From Antilocapra americana (lineage: Eukaryota > Chordata > Mammalia > Artiodactyla > Antilocapridae): DNA of 64,000 bases. The stretch spans positions 5,194,776 through 5,258,775 of the forward strand of contig ML664152.1 in assembly GCA_007570785.1 (NCBI GenBank). The letters run 5' to 3'. The translations under genes were made by a program, and so were the position numbers. Position 1 is the first letter of the stretch. The number at the start of each line of letters is the position of its first letter. Under the pieces are notes generated by a model that did not search any database, was not told the origin of the DNA, and worked only from the letters and a program-made list of their open reading frames with translations. Shown here one piece after another: positions 33,540-43,559 of this stretch.

Positions 33540-33935
33540 GTCCTCTCATATCTGAACATTTGTCAGTGCTTCCTCCCTTTGCCTGCCAGGCCCCTTCGTG
33601 AACAAGCTCCCTGCTCCCCTGCCTTGGGAGCCCTGAGCCCTTTTCTCTGTTGGAAAACGTTATTTCTTCAGATCCCAGCTCGAACTGTCTTTGTGAAATT
33701 TCCGTTGACCAGCCACCCCCTACTAGTCCCTCAAATAAAATTAATTATTCTACTCCGTGTAATCTAAGTGCATTTTCTTCTTTTGTTGCAGTTCTCACAT
33801 TGTAAGTTAAATTGTTTGCTTAGCTGCCCAGTTTCCTTAGGGAAATGTAAATTCCTTGCAGCGTCGTTGACTGTGCTTCTTCCAGCACAATGCTTGGCAT
33901 GAGTGGGCACTCAGCAAACATCTATTAACTTGAAA
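33540..33935 (+). repeat. L2-like LINE 3' end
   Basis: The order 'cagatcccagctcgaactgt', 'tttccgttgaccagccaccc', 'aaattccttgcagcgtcgtt', 'agcacaatgcttggcatgag' is that of the L2 3' end in sense. No frame of any length survives. Confidence 0.55.
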
Positions 33936-34224
33936 ATTTCATTAGAAAAGAAGTTAACAAGGGAGATCCGTGATTAGGCACAACTCCTGTGAATGCATCT
34001 GACTCCAGCTGATCAGAACTTTTTTTTCCTAAGTGCTCTCAAGGGCAATGCATATTTACGCACCTTGTAATTTTTCTGAGGATCAGGGTCATTGATCTTT
34101 CGTTCCCCAAATCTGCCTTGTTAAAAGTGGGACGTCTGTCCGGCTCAGCCTCTTGTCAGCCTGACTGCTCACTGGGAGTTCTCAAGTACCCAGAGGGGAC
34201 TGCTCTGGGCTAGCCAGTGTCCCT
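33936..34224. other. Unassigned DNA
   Basis: Nothing recognised. Confidence 0.4.
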
Positions 34225-34575
34225 CCACATTTTTATATTGAAGTCCTAACCCCTAGGGCCTCATCATGTGCCTACTTGGAGTTAGGCTCTGTTAAGAGGT
34301 AAAAGAAGTCCCTGAGCTGGGCTCTAGTCCAATCTGATGGATGTGCTTCCAAGAAGAGGTGATCACGACAGAGATACACACAGAGGGATGACCATGTGAA
34401 GACAATGAGACAATAGTGTCATGTGCCAAGGAGAGAGGTGTCAGCAGAAACAAACCCTACCAACACCTTGATCTTAGACTTCCAGCCTCCAGGCCTGAGA
34501 CAGAATAAATGTGTGTTGTTTAAGCCCCTTGATCTGTGGTATTTTGTTATGGCAGCCCTGTTGAATGGTACAGGT
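34225..34575 (+). repeat. MLT1-type MaLR LTR
   Basis: Sense MLT1: 'attgaagtcctaacccctag', 'gatgaccatgtgaagacaat', 'acaccttgatcttagacttc', 'gtggtattttgttatggcag'. A solo LTR with an AATAAA signal near 34505. Confidence 0.85.
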
Positions 34576-34794
34576 GCCTCCTGACTTGACCTCAGTTGCA
34601 GGATGCTGGGCAGAAACTGGATCAACCCCGAGAGATGAACATGTTTCAGAAGTTCAGATTCTCCTGAACTCACAAGTGCTCTGAGCTTTCAGCCCTCGGA
34701 CTGTTCATTCTGCTATTCTGGTTCGGCAATAGCACTGTCTTTAGTGGGTTTCTTTTATGGGTAGATGTGGCTAGAATACATTTTCTCATAAAAT
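34576..34794. other. Unassigned DNA
   Basis: Nothing recognised. Confidence 0.4.
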
Positions 34795-34935
34795 CTTGTC
34801 CACAAATTCTATGGCCTAGATTTTATTATTGATCTCAGTGTAGAGATAAGGAAAAGGAGATTCAGCTAGTGGCTTGTCTTAGGTCATCATAAGTAGCAGA
34901 GCTGAAATTCAAACTGGGTGTGAACTTTTGGGCCC
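34795..34935 (+). repeat. MIR SINE fragment
   Basis: The run 'gatctcagtgtagagataag', 'gtagcagagctgaaattcaa' then 'actgggtgtgaact' matches MIR core to 3' part in sense. Confidence 0.65.
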
Positions 34936-35002
34936 TTAAAGGATAGCAAATACCAATTCTCCTTGAAACTCAACTCAGAGGGAAAACTGATATTGACTAG
35001 GC

Positions 35003-35225
35003 TGTGCGTGCTAGGTTGCTTCAGTCCTGTCTGACCCTTTTGTGACCCCATGGACTGTAGCCCACCAGGCTCCTCTGTTCATGGGATTTCCCTGGCAATA
35101 ATACTGAAGTAGGTTGCCATTTCCTTCTCCAGGGAATCTTCCCAACCCATGGATTGAACCCATATCTTCTGTGTCTCCTACACTGCAGGCCGATTCTTTA
35201 TCTGCTGAGCCATCAGGGAAGCCTG
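35003..35225 (-). repeat. Bov-tA SINE, full length
   Basis: The left end 'gctgtgcgtgctaggttgct' is the 3' tail complement and the right end 'gctgagccatcagggaagcc' the head complement. Confidence 0.94.
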
Positions 35226-35347
35226 GTATTGACTAATCATCTTTTTCATCCTGTTATCTCTTATCCACATATCATCCCCTTCTCTTGCTCCTCACACATT
35301 TATTGGCTTTCTCTATAGGTTGGCACAAGTTCATTTATCTTTCCTGA

Positions 35348-35472
35348 ATTTTCTTCTTTTTTGGCAGCACCACATGGGCTTGTGGGATCTCAGTTCCCTG
35401 ACCAGGGATTGGACTCAGGCTATGGTAATGAAGTGCAGAATCCTAACCTCTAGGCCACCAGGGAACCAATGG
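35348..35472 (-). repeat. CHR-type tRNA SINE (cetartiodactyl)
   Basis: The plus strand reads 'cttttttggcagcaccacat', 'gtgggatctcagttccctga', 'ccagggattggactcaggct', 'ctaggccaccagggaacca'. This is the complement of a CHR/SINE2-type element, older than Bov-tA. Confidence 0.82.
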
Positions 35473-36009
35473 ACTTTCTCCTCAATGACTGTGGCTGTGT
35501 AAAAAAAAAAAATGCCATCCACAGAACTTTCCACAAATACTCATTCTGCACTTCTGTCTTTTAGATATAACTTTCACCTGAGTACGTCACATTATGGAAA
35601 TTCTCCTGGGACATTGCTCTGGTTTGGGATGTTTTCTTCATCTTTCAGCTGTGGCTTTAACAGTCTCTGTTAATCCCAGAAGCCACAGAAGGAGTCATCC
35701 TGATAGTTTTGAGTGTTCTGTGCCTCTTTCACTCACATGGGGGCTATTGGTGTCAGCCTCTTTTCCTTCTGAACCTTTTCTCCCAGTATCCCTGATGGTG
35801 GACTCACTCTTACCTTTTCTCTAAGTTTTTATGACATCTATGTTTTCTAATCCTTTTGTAACCACACCTGTGGTCATTTGTAGCTTATGTCCAGTGGAAA
35901 GTTGCTAAGTTCTAATGGGTCTGTCTGCCCAATGCTTCTGGCACACATGCCATGGGCTCTCTCTCATTCTGGCCCTGGAAAATTATTGCCAAGGCTATTA
36001 CTTTAAATT
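35473..36009. other. Unassigned DNA
   Basis: No gene recognised. The 76-codon frame at 35594-35824 is leucine/serine-rich with no known family. Part may be diverged L2. Confidence 0.35.
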
Positions 36010-36430
36010 TCTTCCATTGCAACTACTCTCCCCATAAACATTGTCTCTTTAGTTGAACCACACTGGTATTTGCCTCACCAAGCTCTCTCCTGCCCTAGGA
36101 AGCTTGCTCATGCTGTTTTCTTTGCTTGGAATGGGCATGAGTGCTAAGTTACTTCAGCCGTGTCCAACTCTTTGTGACCCCATGGACTACAACCTACCAG
36201 GCTCTTCTGCCAATGGAATTCTCCAGGCAAGAATACTAGCGTGGGTTCCCATGCCCTCCTTCAGGGGATCTTCCCAATCCAGGGATTGAAACTGCATCTC
36301 CTGCGTCTCCCTCATTGCAGGCGGATTCTTTACTGCAGAGCCAGCTGGGAAGCCCCCTTTACTTGGAATGATTTTGCCCCATTCCCCTACTTCACTGGGA
36401 TGTCATCCCAGACATCCTCAGACTATTAGC
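36010..36430 (+). repeat. L2-like LINE split by SINE
   Basis: The run 'ctcctgccctaggaagcttg' to 'ttttctttgcttggaatggg' continues after the SINE at 'cctttacttggaatgatttt'. The near-repeat ttt(g/a)cttggaatg at ~36120 and ~36359 is the SINE's TSD. Confidence 0.5.
36136..36357 (-). repeat. Bov-tA SINE
   Basis: Tail complement 'catgagtgctaagttacttc' at the left, head complement 'cagagccagctgggaagccc' at the right. It is inserted in an L2-like sequence with an imperfect ~13 bp TSD. Confidence 0.93.
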
Positions 36431-36624
36431 TTCCCTACGTGTTAGGGTTTGAATTGTGTCCCCCCAAAAGTCATGCATTGAAGTCTTCACCCCCAGTACT
36501 TCAGAAGGTGACCTTACCAGAAGTAGGGTCATTGCAGATGTAATTAGTTGAGAAGAGGTTATACTGGAGTAGGCCAGGCTCTTAATCCAATACAGCTGAT
36601 GTCCTTATAAAAAGGGGGACATTT

Positions 36625-37111
36625 GTTACAAAGGATAAAGAATATGTGGTACATATATATAATAGACTATTACTCAGCCATTGAAAAGAATGAAATAATG
36701 CCATTTGCACCAACACAGATGGACCTAGTGAAGTAAGTCAGATAAGGAGAAATATTGTATGACATCCCTTGTATGTGGAATCTAAAAAGAAATGATACAA
36801 ATGCACTTACAAAAGAAGGAAAGTCACAAACTTAAGAACAAACTTATGATTGCTGGGGGTGGGAGAAGGATAGGGGAAGAGATAGGGAGCTTGGGATCGA
36901 CATGTACACACCGATATATATATTGAAAATGGATAACTAGGAAGGACCTACTGTTGCACAGGGATCTCTGCTCAATATTATGTGGCAGCTTGGGTGGGAG
37001 GGGGAAACAGGGGAAAATGGAGACTATGGCTGAGTCCCTTCACTGTTCACTTGAAACTATCACAAGTTCCTTAACTTCCCTATACTTCAAAATAGAATAA
37101 TTTTTTTAAAT
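36625..37111 (+). mobile_element. L1 3' end inside MLT1
   Basis: Sense L1 from 'tacaaaggataaagaatatg' through 'agactattactcagccattg' and 'aaggacctactgttgcacag' to an A-rich end. The flanks aaaaagggggacattt (36609) and aaaaagggcacattt (37112) are an imperfect TSD. Confidence 0.88.
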
Positions 37112-37191
37112 AAAAAGGGCACATTTAGACAGAGATACAGGCACACAGGGAAATGCAATGTGAAGATGGAGGCAGAGATCAGAAGCCAAGC

Positions 37192-37395
37192 TGTTTTCAG
37201 TCACTGAGTCATGCCCGACTCTTTGAGACCCCATGGACTGTAGCCTGCCAAGCTCCTCTGTCCATGGGATTCTCCAAGCAGGAATAGAGGAGTGGGTTGC
37301 CATTCCCTTCTCCAGAGGATCTTCCCCAACCAGGGTTCGAACCCAAATCTCCCACATTGCAGGCAGATTCTTTACCATCTGAACCACCAGGGAAG
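37192..37395 (-). repeat. Bov-tA SINE inside MLT1
   Basis: Left end 'ctgttttcagtcactgagtc' and right end 'accatctgaaccaccaggga'. Well preserved in the middle (ttgccattcccttctccaga). Confidence 0.94.
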
Positions 37396-37725
37396 TTCTC
37401 CAACTTTCAAAAGCCAGGGTCCCACCACAATTGCCAGCAAACCACCAGAAATGAAGGGAGAGCCTGGAACAGATTCTGCCTCACAGCCCTCCAGAGGAAC
37501 AAACCTATGACCCCTTGATCTTGACCTCCAGCCCCTGGCTGAGAGAATAGATTCTGTCAGTGAAGCCACCCAGTTTGTGGTACTGTTACAACCCCCTGGG
37601 GAATGAATGCACCATTGATACATTCTGTCCAACTTCTGCTCAGTCATGGTCATGATGATAAGAATTTATTCAATGTCTGTCTTTCCCATTAGCTTCTAAA
37701 TACCATAAATGCATTGAGCTATGAT

Positions 37726-37941
37726 GGGCTTCCCTCATAGCTCAGTTGGTAAATCATCTGTCTGCAATGCAGGAGACCCAGGTTTGATTCCTGTGTCAGG
37801 AAGATCCCCTCGAGAAGGAAATAGCAGTCCACTCCAGTATTCTTGCCTGGAGAATCCCATGGATAGAGGAGCTTGCTAGGCTACAGTCTGTGGGGTCACA
37901 AATAATCAGACACAACTGAGTGACTAAACTGCCACCACCAC
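37726..37941 (+). repeat. Bov-tA SINE
   Basis: Head 'gggcttccctcatagctcag', B box 'caggtttgattcctg', tail 'acaactgagtgactaaactg', then a short (CCA)n run. Confidence 0.94.
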
Positions 37942-38205
37942 CATAAATGCAAGAATAACATGTGTTGTCAAGTATTAAGAGAACTCAATGCTCAGCATAT
38001 TGTCTGCTCAATAGTGTATGAGAGAAAAAAGGAAGGAAGAAAAGTGAATGGGAGAAAAGTCTTTAAAAATTATGAACTAGTTAAGTTTTCTTCCTTTGGA
38101 TTAGGGGAAATGTTATATTTGAATTGAAAGGTTTCTGTTCAGTCCTTCTTAGAGATCTACAGGTTTCCACAGGAGCAAAGTTTGAGAAACACTACTCTAA
38201 ACCAA

Positions 38206-38398
38206 GCATGGCATGACTCAGAAGGAAAAAGAAACTGCCTACAGTGTAGGAGACCCTGGTTCAATCCCTGAGTCAAGAATACCCCTCTGGAGAAGGGAAT
38301 GGCTACCCACTCTTGTATTCTTGCCCGGAGAATTCCATGAACCGAGGACCCTGGTGAACTATAGTCCATGGGGTCACAAAGAGTCATACATGACTCTC
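38206..38398 (+). repeat. Bov-tA SINE, diverged
   Basis: The head is degraded (gcatggcatgactcagaagg), the B box reads 'ggttcaatccctgag', and the 3' part 'catggggtcacaaagagtca' is clear. Confidence 0.9.
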
Positions 38399-38413
38399 CA
38401 AACCAAATGTACT

Positions 38414-38983
38414 GTTTGTTGTTGCTCAGTCACTCAGTCGTGTCTGACTCTTTGCAACCCCATGGATTGCAGCATGCCAGTCTTCCCTGTCCTTCAGGGA
38501 AGGACACCACCTCCCAGAGTTTGCTCAAACTTATGTTTATTGAGTTGGTGATGCCATCCAACCATCTCATCCTCTGTTTCCCTCTTCTCCTGCCCTCAAT
38601 CTTCCCCAGCATCAGGGTCTTGGCCAGTGAGTCAACTGTTTGCATCAGGTGGCCAAAGGATTGGAGCTTCAGCCTCAACATCGGTTCTTCCAGTGAATAT
38701 TCAGGGTTGATTTCCTTTAAGATTGATTGATTTGATCTTGCAGTTTAAGGGACTCTCAGGAGTCTTATCCAGAACTACAGTTTGAAATCATCAGTTCTTC
38801 AGTGCTCAGTCTTCTTTATGGTCCAACTCTCACATCCGTATACAACTACTAGAAAAACCACAACTTTGACTACACAGACCTTTGTCAGCAAAATAATGTC
38901 TCTGCTTTTTAATATGATGTCTAGATTGGTCATAGCTTTTCTTCCAAGGATAAGGCATCTTTTAACTTCATGGCTGCAGTCAT
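38414..38983 (-). repeat. BovB LINE 3' fragment
   Basis: Antisense BovB from the terminus (gttgttgctcagtcactcag) to 'ttttaacttcatggctgcag'. A short insertion (gggaaggaca) is present after 'gtccttca'. The 120-codon plus frame is a shadow of antisense BovB. Confidence 0.93.
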
Positions 38984-39369
38984 ATACTGTTTACGTTCCC
39001 TCAATTCTCTTCATTTTCATATCTCTCTCCACCCTGCTCCTTCTGCCTGGAGTTTTCATGACTCCTGTCTTCCACATCTGAGGTCTCCCCATCCCTCAAA
39101 ACTTAGCGTGCTCCATCATGAGCTCCTTGGTGTCCTGTTTCAGTGGGTCTCAGATCTCTTTGGCCCCTAACACACTTGAGCTGAGTGCACACCATCAGCA
39201 GAAGGAGAAGTTGGAAAATGTGGACCCAGCTTTGTATTTGGAGGCAGAGCTTAGTAAATGGTTTATCCAGTCTCTGTCACAGCTCTTTCCAGACAATTAC
39301 GGTGTGTCTCCATGAAGGCATTTCTCACCATGGTTGATGCAATCTTTCTCTTCTGAAGCTCCCAGATAT
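38984..39369. other. Unassigned DNA, possible L2 trace
   Basis: The block 'ccctgctccttctgcctgga' near 39035 resembles L2. The rest is unassigned; a 65-codon frame at 39118-39315 shows no domain. Confidence 0.35.
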
Positions 39370-39665
39370 GATAAGTCCCTGTATGTGAACGAGTTCCATT
39401 CCAAGAGTGCTTCTGTAAGTCTAGTTTGTTTGTAAGTCCAACAAAGTTAGCCTAGGTACCCAGCTAACACAACTGGCTATATATTAATAGTACTGTATTC
39501 TAATAGGTTTATAACACTTCTCACACAAATAATACATAAAAACAAACACAAAAGTAGGTAAAACACTTTTAATCTTACAGTAGAGTATCTTGAAAAGTAC
39601 AGTAGTATAGTGTAGCAGCTGGCATACAGGGGCTGGCATCAAGTGAACAGGCAGGAAGCAACTTT
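39370..39665. repeat. Old DNA-transposon-like repeat
   Basis: The stretch 'gtaagtccaacaaagttagc', 'ctaggtacccagctaacaca' and 'gctggcatacaggggctggc' matches a dispersed mammalian repeat that I associate with the Tigger group. The family name is uncertain and no transposase frame is visible. Confidence 0.4.
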
Positions 39666-39689
39666 TTGGAGAATCATGTTCCCTAATGA

Positions 39690-40571
39690 TTGTTTTATAT
39701 TATTGTTAGGTAGTTAGAATAGGAAACAGGAGTCCAGAATGGTGGTGGCTAAAAGACAAGGAAGGGGGACCTCAGGTAGAACAAACAGCACTCCTGGCTA
39801 ACCCAATTTACATAGGGCAGGCCCAGGGAGAGGAAAAAAACATATAAAAAGAGAGGCCAAACTACTCTCACCCCTTTTTCTCTCTCCTGAGCTCTGGGGT
39901 GTTCTTCTTCTTCTTCTTTTTTTAATTGTTTTTGCCATACAATGTCATGATATCACCATGGGTTTACATATGCTTCCCCTCCAGAACCCCCCTCCCTCCT
40001 CCCTCCCCCCCCGGAAATCTCGCTGCACCAGCCCCGAGCATCAATCCTGGGCTGGCGATTGATTAGACATATGATAATTAACTTGTTTCAATGCCCTTCT
40101 CCCATATCATTCCACCCTTACCCTCATCCACAAAGTCCACAAGTCTATTCTATACATCTGCGTTCCTTTTGCTGTCTCGCATGTTGGGTTCTCGTTACCG
40201 TCTTTCTAAATTCCATATATATGTGTTAATATACTGTATTGTTGTTTTTGCTTCTGGCTTACTTCACTCTGGATAATGGGCTCCAGTTTCGTCCATCTGA
40301 GTAGAATTGCTTCAAATGAATGTTGGGGTGTTCTTCTATTTGCGTCTTTGGGTCGGCATGCCCTCATGCTTCAAGGATGGATTCTCCTGCTATTATCTAA
40401 ATAAAATAGAGTTGTAACACTGAGCTGTAACACTGATTTGCCTAAGAACCATAACATAGTCTGTTCGAGACCTGCGAGCTATACCATGGGCTGTCCAAGG
40501 CCCGAGAGCTGTGATCGCCGAGGGCTTTAATGTCCGTCACTCCAAATCTTTGTTGTGACAAGACAGAACCG
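39690..40571 (+). repeat. Solo ERV LTR (BTLTR1-like), split by L1
   Basis: U3 reads 'ggtggtggctaaaagacaag' with a TATA box at 39842-39850 (catataaaaag). After the L1 insertion come 'ctatttgcgtctttgggtcg', an AATAAA at 40400-40405, and U5 ending 'gacagaaccgaggagtacac'. No primer-binding site or internal sequence follows, so this is a solo LTR left by recombination. The outer TSD was not resolved. The family name is from memory. Confidence 0.75.
39909..40323 (-). mobile_element. L1-BT 3' end inside the LTR
   Basis: Antisense L1: T-rich left end, 'gttttgccatacaatgtcat', a C-rich tract (39980-40012), and the ORF2 end ('cacaagtctattctatacat' region), truncated at 'gcttcaaatgaatgt'. Tggggtgttcttct at 39895-39908 and 40324-40337 is a perfect 14-bp TSD. 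Confidence 0.95.
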
Positions 40572-41084
40572 AGGAGTACACACTCGCATGAGATTATGCT
40601 ATGCTACGTTTTGTTACCTTCCTTTACGTGATATCGTATTATATGCATCGGCTGGGCTGTCAGTCAGGGTGCATTGCACCCTTTGGCCACTAGGGGCACA
40701 TTTCCCCAGCTGTTTCAGTCACCTGCTGCCATTTCCTCGGTGCAGATATACTGCAACAGGTGAGGCTCTTCACTAAAGCTGAGACTATTGGAATCCTTCC
40801 TTGGAATTTTCTAAACCAACCACTGGGGATAGAGTCGGGTTGAATAAATTTTCCTTCTTTGGGTTCATGAAGTGGAAGAATATGGGTCTGGGATTATAGC
40901 AATGACTTTCCTGCCATGGGAAGAAAGTTCACTTGCAGACAGAGCCCAGGGGACCCCATCAGGTATGATGGAGTAGGATTGTTCTGGAAGTGTTGCATCT
41001 TGATTATGGCTCCTAGATACACAAACTAAATAACAGGAGTCTCCCATACTCTACTCTGCTCAAAAGTCACAGTATGAATTAGGG
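40572..41084. other. Unassigned DNA flanking the solo LTR
   Basis: No gene recognised. A CTCF-like half match (ccactaggggc) lies at 40687-40697 but lacks one G of the core. Confidence 0.4.
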
Positions 41085-41880
41085 CTCTTCAGAGAATCAC
41101 ACAAATAGGAGGTTGGTTCATTGATTGAAATTGGTTCACATAATTATTGAGGCTACAAAGCCTCAAGATTTTCAGTTGGCAAGCTGGGGACGCAGACTTC
41201 CCCAGCACTAGTGGTAAAGAACCCACCTATCAATGCAGAAGATGTAAGAGACACATGTTTGATCCCTGGGTCAGGGGAAATCCCCTGGAGGAGAGCATGG
41301 CAACCCACTTCAGTATTCTTGCCTGGAGAACTTCCATGAACAGAGGAGCCTGGTGGACTATGGTCCATAGGGTAGCAAAGAGTCAGACATGACTGAAGTG
41401 ACTTAGCATGCATGCAAGCTGGGGATATGGGAGACTCAGTAACATCAGTTTCAGTCTTAAGGCAGGTAGGTTTGAGATTCAGAAAGAGCCAGTGATCCAA
41501 TTTGAGTCTGAAGGCAGGAAAACAACCAGTGTTCCAGCCTCAGGGTAGTCAGGCAGGGGGAATTCACTGTTACTCAGCCTTTTGGTTCTACTTAGAGACT
41601 CAAATAACTGGATGGTGCCCACCCACATTAGCAGTCAGGCAGAAGAACCCTCTTACTCAGGTGAGGGCCAGACTTTGTTTTATTCAGGCCTTCAACTGAT
41701 TGAATGTGGCTCATCCACATAGGGGAGGGCAATCTGCTTTACTCAGTCTATCTATTCAAATGTTCATCTCATCTGGAAATGCCCTCACAGACACACACAG
41801 GATAATGTTTGAGCAAATATCTAAGTACCCTATGGCCCAGTCAAATTGACATATAAAATTAATCATCAAAAGTACAACCC
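41085..41880. repeat. Mammal-wide dispersed repeat split by SINE
   Basis: The sequence 'agggctcttcagagaatcac' to 'aattgacatataaaattaat' follows the order of an interspersed mammalian repeat I know by sequence but cannot name confidently (gggttctccagaga start; accttcaactgattggatg middle). A Bov-tA interrupts it at 41191 with a perfect 12-bp TSD. Confidence 0.5.
41191..41413 (+). repeat. Bov-tA SINE with 12-bp TSD
   Basis: Head 'cgcagacttccccagcacta' is degraded and lacks the usual ctcag. The B box reads 'gtttgatccctgggtc', tail 'gtgacttagcatgcatgc'. Gcaagctgggga at 41179-41190 and 41414-41425 brackets it. Confidence 0.94.
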
Positions 41881-42479
41881 TTGTCAACTTGGCACTCATA
41901 TACATCTCAAAATTAAATCACTTTAATCTCGAAATATAAATACACATATACATATATTCATAGCAAAACAAGGAGACACTCATAACAATCATGATTTTCA
42001 TTTCTGTAACTGGTTGCTTGGTTATAGCTGGCATTTATAACTACCTTCATGCACTACCCATTTCATAGTCCCTTTGTCTTCAGCAAGCACCTCAGATGAC
42101 TGTGGTTCTTTACCTGGGGGTGTGGGTTAGTCCACACTTTCATTCCTGAAGGGTCTGGGCCATTAGAAGTCCTACCTGGATGGGGCTGTTGACACTTCCC
42201 GTTGGTCTTCATCACATGCCTTGGTGATACTAAGAGACACTCAAAGGGATCTTCTGTATTTGACATGGACTCTTCCTTCCCTCCATCATGGAAAGCAGCC
42301 CAATTTCTCCCAGGGAAGAGATAGAAGAAGAAATAAGCAAAATTAGATGCCATGTGGAGACTTAACACCAACCAAGACCTAAAGAACTCCTTTCTCCAGG
42401 ATTTCAGAACATATGCGTCTTTGGCTGGAACAAAGCCCTGTGTGGCTAGTCTAGGCCATACAGTTATGATCAAGTAATT
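41881..42479. other. Unassigned DNA with a 136-codon antisense frame
   Basis: The antisense frame 42473-42063 has a hydrophobic patch around residues 34-53 (WLVLSLHMASNFAYFFFYLF) but no family I recognise. It may be the continuation of the dispersed repeat to the left. I do not call a gene. Confidence 0.35.
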
Positions 42480-42715
42480 ATCATTTCAAAGCTATAGGTG
42501 ATAATAGCTACCATTCATCAAACTCCTCATGGTAGAGGAAGTAAGAGGGGCTTTCAAGTTCTTATCTCACTCAATGATCTGGGAAGTTCACTCACAGAGA
42601 AGGGAGTTCAGTAAGTAGACTGTGGTTACAAGCTGGCCGGATTCAAGCCCAGACGTTTGACCCAAGAGCTGGGCTTGCCCCTAACCACTCTGCTATCAAA
42701 CCTCTCTTACAGACC
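42480..42715 (+). repeat. MIR SINE, nearly full length
   Basis: Sense order: 'aatagctaccattcatcaaa', 'cttatctcactcaatgatct', 'gctggccggattcaagccca', 'taaccactctgctatcaaac'. One of the better preserved MIRs in the window. Confidence 0.72.
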
Positions 42716-42807
42716 CACAGCTGGTAGATCACTGGAAATAAGCCTAGTCACCTGGAGTCTTTCAGATTGCAAACCAAGGGCCACCATATTGTTTTTAAAG
42801 TAATACT

Positions 42808-42905
42808 AGGCTACTGGTTCTTAAGCCTGGCTATACCTCAGAATCACTGGGATGCTCTTCAAAATTCAAGAGACCTGGGTTTCACTCCAAGTAATTTTGA
42901 GTCCC
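42808..42905 (+). repeat. MER5-like hAT fragment
   Basis: The run 'ctggttcttaagcctggcta', 'cctcagaatcactgggatgc' and 'gacctgggtttcactccaag' resembles MER5/MER20-type hAT nonautonomous elements. Short and diverged. Confidence 0.5.
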
Positions 42906-43139
42906 ATGATTTTGTATCCTGTTCTAGTGGATATATGGAAACTGTTTTTAAGAATACATTGTCAATTAAAAATAAAATCTGTTCTCACATTGACATAGAT
43001 CATTGTTTTATGCTGGAGAGAAACACAAGGAGAATCTGAATCAGAAGAAGCCAGGATTGAGTCCAGGCTGGACCTTGGGAAAAGGCCATATAGGTAAAGA
43101 GATTTCACTCCAAATTCATCAGAGTCAGACCTTTATATA

Positions 43140-43142
43140 TAC

Positions 43143-43194
<52 letters not shown>

Positions 43195-43203
43195 GTATGT
43201 ATA
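43140..43203. repeat. (TG)n(TA)n microsatellite
   Basis: A short TG run is followed by about 20 TA units interrupted by gtatg steps. It abuts a BovB tail and is likely polymorphic. Confidence 0.92.
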
Positions 43204-43349
43204 TGATGAGATGGTTGGATGGCATCACCAACTCAATGGACATGAATTTGAGTAAACTCCAGGAGATAGTGAAGGACCAAGAAGCCTGGTGTGCTGCAGT
43301 CTAGGGGTCACAATGAATCAGACATGACTTAGAAACTGAACAGCATGAT
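43204..43349 (+). repeat. BovB LINE 3' tail
   Basis: Sense tail from 'gatgagatggttggatggca' to 'gacttagaaactgaacagca'. Confidence 0.88.
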
Positions 43350-43378
43350 ATATATATTAATACGTACATATTGTTTAT

Positions 43379-43451
43379 AGTGTTGGCCAGAAAGTTCATT
43401 TTTATGTAAGATGTTGTGGGAAAACTTGAACAACCTTTTTGACCAGCACAA
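43379..43451. mobile_element. Mariner-derived MITE
   Basis: A 73-bp palindrome-like unit: the left end gtgttggccagaaagttcat and the complement of the right end caacctttttgaccagcaca match as imperfect inverted repeats, with TA-rich flanks (tata / aata). It resembles the internally deleted mariner known in ruminants. No transposase. Confidence 0.7.
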
Positions 43452-43509
43452 AATATAAGTTGAAGCAGTTTCATGGTTACATGAACTTAAAAATTGGGAG
43501 GAATACAGA

Positions 43510-43540
43510 TGGATGTATAGATAGATAGATAGATAGATAC
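43510..43540. repeat. (GATA)n microsatellite
   Basis: About six GATA units (tagatagatagatagata) preceded by ggatgtat. It explains the tyrosine/isoleucine-rich antisense frame. Confidence 0.9.
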
Positions 43541-43559
43541 ATAGCTCCATCTACCTCAG

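Larger units (their letters stand above)
36443..37610 (+). repeat. MLT1-type LTR with two insertions
   Basis: The LTR begins 'tagggtttgaattgtgtccc', reaches 'gatgtccttataaaaagggg', then is broken by an L1 (36625-37111). It resumes at 'gggcacatttagacagagat' and is broken again by a SINE (37192-37395). It ends with 'gaccccttgatcttgacctc' and 'ccacccagtttgtggtactg'. Host LTR, then L1 and SINE. Confidence 0.85.

Noticed and set aside
42063..42473. 136-codon antisense frame as a membrane protein
   Set aside because: One hydrophobic patch only, adjacent to a dispersed repeat, with no recognisable family.
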